Below are positions 7,501 through 15,061 of a stretch of DNA of 64,000 bases, piece by piece. The position numbers and the translations under genes are program-made. Under the pieces are notes generated by a model. It was not told where the DNA came from. It made no database searches and saw only the letters and a list, made by a program, of their open reading frames with translations. Source of the stretch: Thereva unica (taxonomy: Eukaryota > Arthropoda > Insecta > Diptera > Therevidae); contig OX465281.1 of assembly GCA_949987705.1 (NCBI GenBank), positions 157,618,393 through 157,682,392 of the forward strand, in the 5' to 3' direction. How positions within the stretch are numbered: position 1 is the first letter of the stretch; each line of letters opens with the position of its first letter.

Positions 7501-9999
7501 CTAGTTTTTTTTATTAAAATAATTTGTAATCTTGTTGCTTTGCTGGGGCGGGGGCTGGCCGCGCTTGGTGGTGCGCTTCTTCTCGCCGAACCCCTCCAGC
7601 ACGATGCCGGCTGGCGCAAAGATGCGGTTGAGCGGGTCGACGATTTGGGTGTCGATGTAAAAGACCAGATCGAGTGCGTGGCCCCCGGTGCGGTACTCGT
7701 CCAGCGACACTGCCTTGTCGCGCTTCAGCTTGCCGCCATTCTCGACGATGAGGAACCCGATGCGCTCGCCTATGGGCAGCTTCGAAATCAGGCCCTGCTC
7801 CATCTGCCTGTATACGACGGTGGCGTGCGGCGGGGGGTTCTTGTAGTCGGACTTGCTAAACGTCTTGGTGATCACGTACTTTTCAATGGGGTACTCGTTG
7901 TGGAGAATCTGCTGCTTCACGCGCGCCACCAGGTCTACGGCGGCAGAGGGACCCTCCTTCAGGAACCCGACGACGGCCTGCTTCATCGTTTCGTTGGCCA
8001 GCAGGCAGTTGTCGCGCCGCTTGATCTCGATGCCCTTGCAGTCAAACTTCGGCTCCGCGTCGACGCTCGTCTTGAGGAAGCCTGTGTAGCGCTTCTTGGC
8101 CAGCAGCAGCAGGCAGGTATACACCTTCTCAAACTCTAGCTTGATGATGCCGGTCCCGATGGCGGCTGTGATGCGGTCGGCCATCTCTGTGCCCATCCCG
8201 ATCAGCTGGTCGGCCGAGTACTCGCGAAAGCACACAAACACCGAGTCCGTGTCCCCGTACACGATGGTGGCGGTCGGGTAGCACTGCTCCACCTGCTTGA
8301 TGACAGACTCGATCAGTCGGCGGCCGTACGCCGTCACGCTGGCCGCAATCTCGATGCACGGTATCTTGGAGTGCACGGCGCCGGTGAACCCGTATATCGA
8401 GTTGGCCACGAGCTTGTAGCTGAGTTGCAGGGCGTTGAGCAGCTTGACGCGGCCTGCATCGGTGGTCGTCTTGATGAGTTGTCTCACGCGCTTGCGCTCG
8501 GACAGCAGCGTTGACAGCACGCACGGCAGCACGCCCGGCCGTTCGGTGGCGAACCGCGCCCCTATCGGCGACTCGTTGTACTGCGGCGGTGTATCACCTG
8601 TGTCGAGCAAGAGTGTCGAATAGCAAATGTTGTACGAGACCATGATGGAGGGGTACAGCGAAGCAAAGTCGAGCGTGATGGTGGGGTCGGTGTAGTAGGC
8701 GCACTTTGGCTGCACCACCGTGGCCCCCTGGTATGTCTTTTTGCTGGCCGTCTGGGCGCCCTCCACGCTGGAAAACTGCGGTATGATGTAGGTGCCATAG
8801 ATATGCGCCTGCAGCATGTTGAGGATCTGGAACTGCACGCCCTTTTCCAGCACGTTGCCCAGCGTCGATTTCATCACGTGCGCCATCATGAAGGCGTTCA
8901 GCACCATGTCAAGCTTGTCGAGGATGCGGCTCACCAGCATCGCGTCCTGCACGCAGTACTCTACCAGCTTCATGCGCGCCTCGGCCGACTCCCTAAACAT
9001 TGGCGTGATCTGTTTGTAGTCCATCTCAATCTTTTGCTCGTCTAAAAGAATCTTGCCGACATCGTCTAGCTTGTACGAGCGCAGGGAGCGGAGGTAGTCG
9101 CGCCGCACAATCTTGAGCGCGTCCATGCACACGAATGAATGGGGGCGGAAAAATACTACTGTGCCGCCACTCAGGCTCACCATCTCGAAAATGTCTTGGG
9201 AGACCCCAAGCAGCGCGCAGCGGTCCACGATGTAGCGCAAGTCGAAATCAAGGACGTTCCAGCCAGTCACAAGACTGCAGTTTGAGGTGCGCACAAACTC
9301 GATGAATGCGGCCAGCAGGTCCCGCTCGGTGGCAAAGGTGCAAATCTCGGTGTCGGTATCGCTGGTGGCGGGCAGGTCCAGTCCGAACGCAATCTTGCGC
9401 GCCGTATTGCCGTCTGTCCGCTTCACGATGCAGCCGATCAAAAAAATTTTATCCCCGGGATTCTGGGCAGACGGAAAGGCGCCGTCGCTCAAGCACTCAA
9501 TGTCCAGGCATACGGTAGTCACGGGGTACACCGGCTCCTCGTCCACGGGCACAATCTGGTGTGGCTCGACCGAGCCGTGCGGACAGTCGTCCGCCAGGTC
9601 AAAGTGGGTGCCCAGCTTGGTCTTGGCGTAGAAATACCCGTAAAAGTTGAAGATGTGGTCGTAGATGCCAAGGCGGGGGTGCTCAAACAGCAGGTCGCTG
9701 CACATATCCCCGATGCTGCGCAGGCTGGTCGTCGATATGCGTATGTACTTGGCGGGGTGATTGAACCCGCGAAAGTTGGTGCGCTCGACCTCGGTTATCG
9801 ATGCGATGTGCTGCTCGTGGTCGGCCAGCAGCTCCCAGCACTGGCGCGGCGATACGACTCCGGCATCGATGTAGAACTCGTACTCGAAATTGCGCACAGT
9901 CAGGCGGTGGGGGGTGCCACAGTTGTCGACACCATGCATGACGATGTTGGTGCTCTTGCCTGTCGGGGGCTCAACGTTGATCAGCATCAAGCGCTCCAT
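7501..9999 (-). CDS. dnapol: Family B DNA polymerase with 3'-5' exonuclease
   Basis: Replicative DNA polymerase of 832 aa. Exonuclease motifs: ExoI LDIE (about 165-168), ExoII GWNVLDFD (246-253), ExoIII YCVQD (348-352). Polymerase motifs: A DFASLYPS (444-451), B with ANSIYG (532-537), C YGDTDSV (581-587), then KKRYTG. All catalytic acidic residues are present. It is somewhat shorter than typical baculovirus polymerases (near 1000 aa), mainly at the N-terminus. The C-terminus is basic (KRTTKRG). No TAAG lies at the ATG; a 51-codon gene ends only nine nt upstream, so the two may share a transcript. It acts with the primase-helicase at 60-63 kb. Confidence 0.97.
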   Translation of the reverse strand: MERLMLINVEPPTGKSTNIVMHGVDNCGTPHRLTVRNFEYEFYIDAGVVSPRQCWELLADHEQHIASITEVERTNFRGFNHPAKYIRISTTSLRSIGDMCSDLLFEHPRLGIYDHIFNFYGYFYAKTKLGTHFDLADDCPHGSVEPHQIVPVDEEPVYPVTTVCLDIECLSDGAFPSAQNPGDKIFLIGCIVKRTDGNTARKIAFGLDLPATSDTDTEICTFATERDLLAAFIEFVRTSNCSLVTGWNVLDFDLRYIVDRCALLGVSQDIFEMVSLSGGTVVFFRPHSFVCMDALKIVRRDYLRSLRSYKLDDVGKILLDEQKIEMDYKQITPMFRESAEARMKLVEYCVQDAMLVSRILDKLDMVLNAFMMAHVMKSTLGNVLEKGVQFQILNMLQAHIYGTYIIPQFSSVEGAQTASKKTYQGATVVQPKCAYYTDPTITLDFASLYPSIMVSYNICYSTLLLDTGDTPPQYNESPIGARFATERPGVLPCVLSTLLSERKRVRQLIKTTTDAGRVKLLNALQLSYKLVANSIYGFTGAVHSKIPCIEIAASVTAYGRRLIESVIKQVEQCYPTATIVYGDTDSVFVCFREYSADQLIGMGTEMADRITAAIGTGIIKLEFEKVYTCLLLLAKKRYTGFLKTSVDAEPKFDCKGIEIKRRDNCLLANETMKQAVVGFLKEGPSAAVDLVARVKQQILHNEYPIEKYVITKTFSKSDYKNPPPHATVVYRQMEQGLISKLPIGERIGFLIVENGGKLKRDKAVSLDEYRTGGHALDLVFYIDTQIVDPLNRIFAPAGIVLEGFGEKKRTTKRGQPPPQQSNKITNYFNKKN

Positions 10000-10008
10000 T
10001 GAGAAAGA

Positions 10009-10164
10009 TTATTGGGTGTACACGAGGTTGCGGTTTTGCGTCTGGAGGAGGAGGTACTTGAGTACCGTGTCGCTGGAGAAAATGAGTAGATTCTTGGTGC
10101 AAAAGTAAACAACGACTGGTGCCAGTACCCAAACAGCCAAGCTAATTATACGGCCGGCCGCCAT
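10009..10164 (-). CDS. Small membrane protein (51 aa)
   Basis: A short ORF not obvious by length but well supported by position: its ATG follows a reverse-strand TAAG (CTTA at 10170-10173) by five bases, and it ends nine nt before the DNA polymerase start. Residues about 5-25 form an uncharged transmembrane helix, followed by a polar tail. Size and layout recall the short single-helix infectivity factor Ac110/PIF-7, but I see no decisive motif, so the identity is open. Confidence 0.55.
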   Translation of the reverse strand: MAAGRIISLAVWVLAPVVVYFCTKNLLIFSSDTVLKYLLLQTQNRNLVYTQ

Positions 10165-10179
10165 ATTGGCTTAATTGAT

Positions 10180-10791
10180 TCAATCGGTGTTGTACATCGT
10201 AAAATCCTTGATGCCGGTCGATTCAAACTTGAGGTAGGCGAGCGGTTCGTGGCGGCGGAGGCGGTGTATTGGCTTGGCGATGCAGTTTAGGTAGAATGTC
10301 TGGTTGCGGTACATGAATTTGACAGACTTGCTATCGAGCTTGTTGGGGTCCTCCAGCACGTTGCTGAGCACGATATCGTCATTGACCGTCAGTTCAGACT
10401 TGTCGATGCGGAACTTGGCAAAGCACTCGCCAAATTCGTTGAATAGGAGGGCAGTCATGGCGCGGCTCTTGTTTTTGAACTGCAGCCTAAAGGCGTACGA
10501 GTCGCTCAGGCCCAGCATGTGGTACACGTGCTCGTTCTGGACATTGGTAGTGGTGTGGTTGGTGGGCACGCTCTTCAGGTTGGGCATGTCTTTGTAGGGG
10601 ACAATCTTATGGTCGGACAGGTATGTGTTTTCCTGCAGGTTAAAGCTCGATATGTGGTCGGTGGGAGCGGCGGGGGCCGTGAAAGCGGCCGTGGTGCCAG
10701 ATTTCTTGCGCTTGTAAAAGTACATCACAGCGACCGCCACCAGCGCCATCGCTACGACAGCGACCACCATGTATATATACTTGCGTTCCAT
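10180..10791 (-). CDS. N-terminally anchored membrane protein (203 aa)
   Basis: Family not recognised. After MERKY comes a transmembrane helix (about residues 7-24) followed by basic residues (YKRKKSG), which suggests a single-pass protein whose bulk (about 175 residues) lies on one side of the membrane. I chose the ATG at 10791 because the reverse-strand TAAG is directly adjacent (CTTA at 10792-10795). The frame is open further up to an ATG at 10893, which would add a second hydrophobic segment and overlap the LEF-5-like gene. The protein shape resembles virion envelope proteins. Confidence 0.65.
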   Translation of the reverse strand: MERKYIYMVVAVVAMALVAVAVMYFYKRKKSGTTAAFTAPAAPTDHISSFNLQENTYLSDHKIVPYKDMPNLKSVPTNHTTTNVQNEHVYHMLGLSDSYAFRLQFKNKSRAMTALLFNEFGECFAKFRIDKSELTVNDDIVLSNVLEDPNKLDSKSVKFMYRNQTFYLNCIAKPIHRLRRHEPLAYLKFESTGIKDFTMYNTD

Positions 10792-10892
10792 CTTATTTTT
10801 ATTTTTTCTTTTGCAGCGCGAAATGATTGATAGAAACACAACCATGGAAATACCAACAATATATTTAGTCTCAAGCATCGTATACATATGCA

Positions 10893-11144
10893 TTACTTTT
10901 TAAAGACCTTGCCGCAGTCCCGGCACCTGACGACCACCGTCTCCCCCTCGTCGGCGCTGCGAAGCTGTTGCATCGTGACGGTGGTGTTGCGGTGGTCACA
11001 CTCCTCGTCCAGGAACCCCTGCTGGCTCCCAAACACGCGGTAGAACCGGATGCTGTCGGCGAAACGAGCAGGCGGCGGCCCAGCGCTCTCTGCCGCGGCT
11101 ACCTGCTGCCTCAGCTCTTGTACCCTGGAAATAGAGATAAGCAT
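10893..11144 (-). CDS. lef-5: LEF-5-like TFIIS-type zinc ribbon protein
   Basis: Only 83 aa. The C-terminal 40 residues form a zinc ribbon of the TFIIS/LEF-5 type: a first Cys/His pair (ECDHRN), the diagnostic QQLRSADEGET loop with acidic pair DE, then CRDCGK. In baculoviruses LEF-5 is a late transcription factor for the viral RNA polymerase, with this same ribbon at its C-terminus, but it is normally about three times longer. Here the N-terminal domain is missing or not recognisable. The start codon overlaps head-to-head (CATG) with the divergent gene at 11143. Confidence 0.65.
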   Translation of the reverse strand: MLISISRVQELRQQVAAAESAGPPPARFADSIRFYRVFGSQQGFLDEECDHRNTTVTMQQLRSADEGETVVVRCRDCGKVFKK

Positions 11145-11517
11145 GTTTAGTAAATTTTACTACTGCAACCGCATAATGCAAAAGCTACACCGCGTAATCA
11201 AGAAGATTGACCACACCGACGACTACTCGCTCGACGAACTTGAGGCCATGGCCGATGAACTGGTAGCGCTCAACGACACCATGACGGCGGGCATGCCGGA
11301 GAAAAAAATATTTAGCCTGCCTATGGACAATGTGCTGGCGATCGTCATCGCGAAGCAGGTGCAGGTCATGCGCGAGCAGCACATTGATCTGATGGACGAA
11401 ATCACCGAAAATATGCTGACGTACGAGATTACTGGCGGCGTCAGGCTGGTCGAGTTTGGCCAGTACATGCGCTATGTGCTGGTGCGCCGGTTCAACCGCG
11501 ATCTGAGGCAGAAATAG
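11143..11517 (+). CDS. Unknown helical protein (124 aa)
   Basis: No family recognised. The ATG at 11143 follows TAAG at 11138-11141; the longer open frame upstream overlaps the LEF-5-like gene and is not used here. The predicted protein is mostly helical and acidic in the first half, without membrane segments, and ends with a basic stretch (RRFNRDLRQK). It is divergent from the LEF-5-like gene, sharing a CATG so that both start codons overlap. Confidence 0.65.
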   Translation: MFSKFYYCNRIMQKLHRVIKKIDHTDDYSLDELEAMADELVALNDTMTAGMPEKKIFSLPMDNVLAIVIAKQVQVMREQHIDLMDEITENMLTYEITGGVRLVEFGQYMRYVLVRRFNRDLRQK

Positions 11518-11525
11518 TCGATACC

Positions 11526-12287
11526 TCAGTCAAACTCGACGCGGGAGGGCGGCATTGCGAGTTTGAGGCGCTGCTCCGAGAGGATATGCGTGTAGTAGAT
11601 CTTTACCTCCATTTGTTGGTCAAAGAACTTTTGCATGCACTGGACGAGGGGCTCGGAGAAGAACTCGATGTAGTTGCGCAGCACAATCTTGAGCACGGCC
11701 TGCTGGAGTTTGGCCCACGTCTCGAGGTAGGCGGTGATGGCCGGTATGGTGAGCTCATTGGATGACTCCATGTCGTCGAGCATGCTTTTTTGCCGCAAAA
11801 CATTGGTGGTCAGCTCGCAGAGCTGCTGCCGCCCGACCGAACTGCGCGAGCTCGTGCGCTTGCAGAGCTCCGTCAGCACCTTGAAGTAGTCGCGCTCCAG
11901 GTACACGGCCGACGATTTGCAGGCCGAGGACGGCTCGGTCTTGCGCATAAAGACCTTGTATTCGGGTAGCGCAATCTGGTCGTTTTTCGACATGCCGGTG
12001 TAGAGCTCTCGCATCAGGTCGACCGCCTCGTACAGCAGCCTGTAGAGGAATGAAATATATTTTTCGTAGTCGCCGCGCGCCCGCTGGGTGGTGATTGACC
12101 GGTATATGACGTCTAGGAAACGGGACACGTACACGCAGAGGTTCACGAACGAGTCCTGCACCGTCTTGAGCTGGACCGGGGACGATAGCACACAATCGAC
12201 AAACACGTTGAACGGCTTTTCGAGCTTCGGAGTGAGTGGCAGCAGGTGGACCATGTATCGCTGCATCTGTTTGACCCTTTCGTTCAT
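11526..12287 (-). CDS. Unknown helical protein (253 aa)
   Basis: Not recognised. The start is supported by reverse-strand TAAG (CTTA at 12289-12292) one base upstream of the ATG. The protein is almost wholly helical, without signal or membrane segments, and has a Ser/Arg-rich patch in the middle (CKRTSSRSSVGR). It converges on the gene at 11143-11517 with an eight-nt gap. Its promoter and first 15 codons are duplicated just upstream (see the repeat at 12246-12383). Confidence 0.65.
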   Translation of the reverse strand: MNERVKQMQRYMVHLLPLTPKLEKPFNVFVDCVLSSPVQLKTVQDSFVNLCVYVSRFLDVIYRSITTQRARGDYEKYISFLYRLLYEAVDLMRELYTGMSKNDQIALPEYKVFMRKTEPSSACKSSAVYLERDYFKVLTELCKRTSSRSSVGRQQLCELTTNVLRQKSMLDDMESSNELTIPAITAYLETWAKLQQAVLKIVLRNYIEFFSEPLVQCMQKFFDQQMEVKIYYTHILSEQRLKLAMPPSRVEFD

Positions 12288-12383
12288 ACTTATTTTTCTG
12301 CAGACCCGAGCTGGCGAGCGGCGGGTGGACCATGTATCGCTGCATCTGTTTGGCCCCTTTGCTCATACCTATTTTTTCTGCAG
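12246..12383 (-). repeat. Tandem duplication of a gene start and promoter
   Basis: About 60 bp containing the first codons and promoter of the preceding gene occur twice, 79 bp apart (GGTGGACCATGTATCGCTGC at 12246 and 12325). In the outer copy the promoter TAAG reads TAGG, and the repeated start opens a different frame. The outer copy also provides the last codons of the gene at 12369-12617. Confidence 0.85.
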
Positions 12384-12617
12384 GCTGGTACCGGTGCTGG
12401 CGGCGTGCGACCGCGAGCCGAGGTACCGGTCCAGCCCAAACACGAGCATCGTCTCCGAGGCAATGGAGGCGGTAAACACGAGCGCCACGAGCGTCGTTAT
12501 AAACATATTGGTGTTGGTCATGACCATGTATATGAATAGAATGGCCGAAATCAAAACAAAGGCGTGCAACTTGCGCAAATTGGCCGGGTCTGTAACGAAT
12601 CTCACTACTTTATCCAT
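12369..12617 (-). CDS. Small protein with two membrane helices (82 aa)
   Basis: The ATG sits directly behind a reverse-strand TAAG (CTTA just right of 12617). Two hydrophobic segments (about residues 20-36 and 39-56) separated by a short polar turn suggest a double-spanning membrane protein with both ends on the same side. Small two-helix virion proteins of this kind exist in baculovirus relatives (Ac78 class), but I see no specific motif. Its C-terminus was probably altered by the adjacent duplication. Confidence 0.6.
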   Translation of the reverse strand: MDKVVRFVTDPANLRKLHAFVLISAILFIYMVMTNTNMFITTLVALVFTASIASETMLVFGLDRYLGSRSHAASTGTSLQKK

Positions 12618-12708
12618 CTTACCTCTGTTCCAGCGTTCGGGACCCCTCCATCGGGATGCTTATAAATGGTGGCCGAGTATCCTCGAATCCGTCAGTCAAA
12701 TCTCAAAA

Positions 12709-12952
12709 ATGGACAGCAGCACGGTATCCTACGTACAGGGTCTAGCCGACAAGCTGGGTATCGGGGTGGGCTACAATCGAGAATATGGTGGATGGACTGG
12801 GCTGCGGAGGTGCACGGTGGGTGATCTTCGTCGAGGGTCTGATTGGAGCGGGAAAGACGACCTATCTGCACGGCCTGCGTGGGTGCACTAAACACTGCGA
12901 GCCGGTCGATCTGGTGGTGGCGCGCATGCAGCGGCCCCGTCCACCACCTTGA
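12709..12952 (+). pseudogene. Deoxynucleoside kinase remnant
   Basis: From 12785 one frame reads a P-loop of deoxynucleoside-kinase type (VEGLIGAGKTT) followed about 12 residues later by CEPVDL, the EPV motif of this family. The frame stops after 55 codons, where hr sequence starts (about 12960). The upstream ATG at 12709 opens a different frame of 60 codons. The catalytic core beyond the EPV motif is missing, so the gene is dead. Confidence 0.65.
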
Positions 12953-12959
12953 CTCTACT

Positions 12960-14990
12960 GGCCCGTGCACTATCTTGAGCTGCGCGCACCCTCTCCTGCT
13001 CTAGCTGTACGGCGAGATTTGTACCAGCGATGTGCACTCGTCGGCGGTCAGCGGCAGACTGAGCATTTTTGTCATTCCGTCACGCGCCTTTAGACATTTT
13101 CATACAAAAGAGCTTTTTCCGGCAACTCGACTATATATTGAGCGGTGGCTTCGCGCGCGACCCATTCACTCATTAAACTTTAGTTGGTGAGGAGTGAAGC
13201 AGGCAGCTCCCTACCGCCTAAAGTTTTCTTAATTAATAATTAATGCTTAAGAATGGCTGACGCTCCTCGGGCCGTGCAGCTCTGTGGATCGAGTTCGCGG
13301 ATGAAAATTGTGCGGTGCAATTTTATGACCTTGAAACCACTGCCCGCCTTGATCTAGCCCACTGGCGACTTGACAGCTTAATACAATTGACCGCACCCTC
13401 TCCTGCTCTAGCTGTACGGCGAGATTTGTACCAGCGATGTGCACTCGTCGGCGGTTCGACACCGACTGAGCATTTTTGTCATTCCGTCACGCGCCTTTAG
13501 ACATTTTCATACAAAAGAGCTTTTTCCGGCAACTCGACTATATATTGAGCGGTGGCTTCGCGCGCGACCCATTCACTCATTAAACTTTAGTTGGTGAGGA
13601 GTGAAGCAGGCAGCTCCCTACCGCCTAAAGTTTTCTTAATTAATAATTAATGCTTAAGAATGGCTGACGCTCCTCGGGCCGTGCAGCTCTGTGGATCGAG
13701 TTCGCGGATGAAAATTGTGCGGTGCAATTTTATGACCTTGAAACCACTGCCCGCCTTGATCTAGCCCACTGGCGACTTGACAGCTTAATACAATTGACCG
13801 CACCACGCAATAATCCCCTACTTGTTCGAGCCTCAAATTTATACCAGCGATGTGCACTCGTCGGCGGTTCGACACCGACTGAGCATTTTTGTCATTCCGT
13901 CACGCGCCTTTCGACATTTTCATACAAAAGAGCTTTTTCCGGCAACTCGACTATATATTGAGCGGTGGCTTCGCGCGCGACCCATTCACTCATTAAACTT
14001 TAGTTGGTGAGGAGTGAAGCAGGCAGCTCCCTACCGCCTAAAGTTTTCTTAATTAATAATTAATGCTTAAGAATGGCTGACGCTCCTCGGGCCGTGCAGC
14101 TCTGTGGATCGAGTTCGCGGATGAAAATTGTGCGGTGCACTTTTATGACCTTGAAGCCACTGCCCGCCTTGATCTAGCCCACTGGCGACTTGACAGCTTA
14201 ATACAATTGACCGCACCACGCAATAATCCCCTACTTGTTCGAGCCTCAAATTTATACCAGCGATGTGCACTCGTCGGCGGTTCGACACCGACTGAGCATT
14301 TTTGTCATTCCGTCACGCGCCTTTAGACATTTTCATACAAAAGAGCTTTTTCCGGCAACTCGACTATATATTGAGCGGTGGCTTCGCGCGCGACCCATTC
14401 ACTCATTAAACTTTAGTTGGTGAGGAGTGAAGCAGGCAGCTCCCTACCGCCTAAAGTTTTCTTAATTAATAATTAATGCTTAAGAATGGCTGACGCTCCT
14501 CGGGCCGTGCAGCTCTGTGGATCGAGTTCGCGGATGAAAATTGTGCGGTGCACTTTTATGACCTTGAAACCACTGCCCGCCTTGATCTAGCCCACTGGCG
14601 ACTTGACAGCTTAATACAATTGACCGCACCACGCAATAATCCCCTACTTGTTCGAGCCTCAAATTTATACCAGCGATGTGCACTCGTCGGCGGTTCGACA
14701 CCGACTGAGCATTTTTGTCATTCCGTCACGCGCCTTTCGACATTTTCATACAAAAGAGCTTTTTCCGGCAACTCGACTATAAATTGAGCGGTGGCTTCGC
14801 GCGCGACCCATTCACTCATTAAACTTTAGTTGGTGAGGAGTGAAGCAGGCAGCTCCCTACCGCCTAAAGTTTTCTTAATTAATAATTAATGCTTAAGAAT
14901 GGCTGACGCTCCCCGGGGTGTGCAGCTCTCGATGGACCGAGCTCGAGCTGAAATTCATGTGTCGCACTTTTACGACCTTTGACCCCGATA
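12960..14990 (+). repeat. hr cluster 1: five forward hr units of about 410 bp
   Basis: Five tandem units; the hairpin arm AAACTTTAG starts at 13175, 13582, 13995, 14408 and 14821 (spacing 407, 413, 413, 413). Each unit has a GTCGG box, GTCATTCCGTCACGCGCC, a TATA box (ACTATATATTGAGC), the palindrome AAACTTTAG...CTAAAGTTT, TTAATTAATAATTAATGC, and a GTGCAGCTC / TTATGACCTTGAA segment. Short open frames inside are repeat artefacts. By analogy with baculovirus hrs these are likely enhancers and/or replication origins. The tail to about 14990 is a diverged end. Confidence 0.95.
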
Positions 14991-15061
14991 ATAGATTGCC
15001 ACCACATCGGCACGGGTTGTTTGGCAAAAATTTATTTGCCCTCCGGTCGCCCCGATTTGCT

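Noticed and set aside
7540..8139. Long forward ORF antisense to DNA polymerase
   Set aside because: Shadow frame of a GC-rich coding strand; the polymerase motifs are unmistakable on the other strand.
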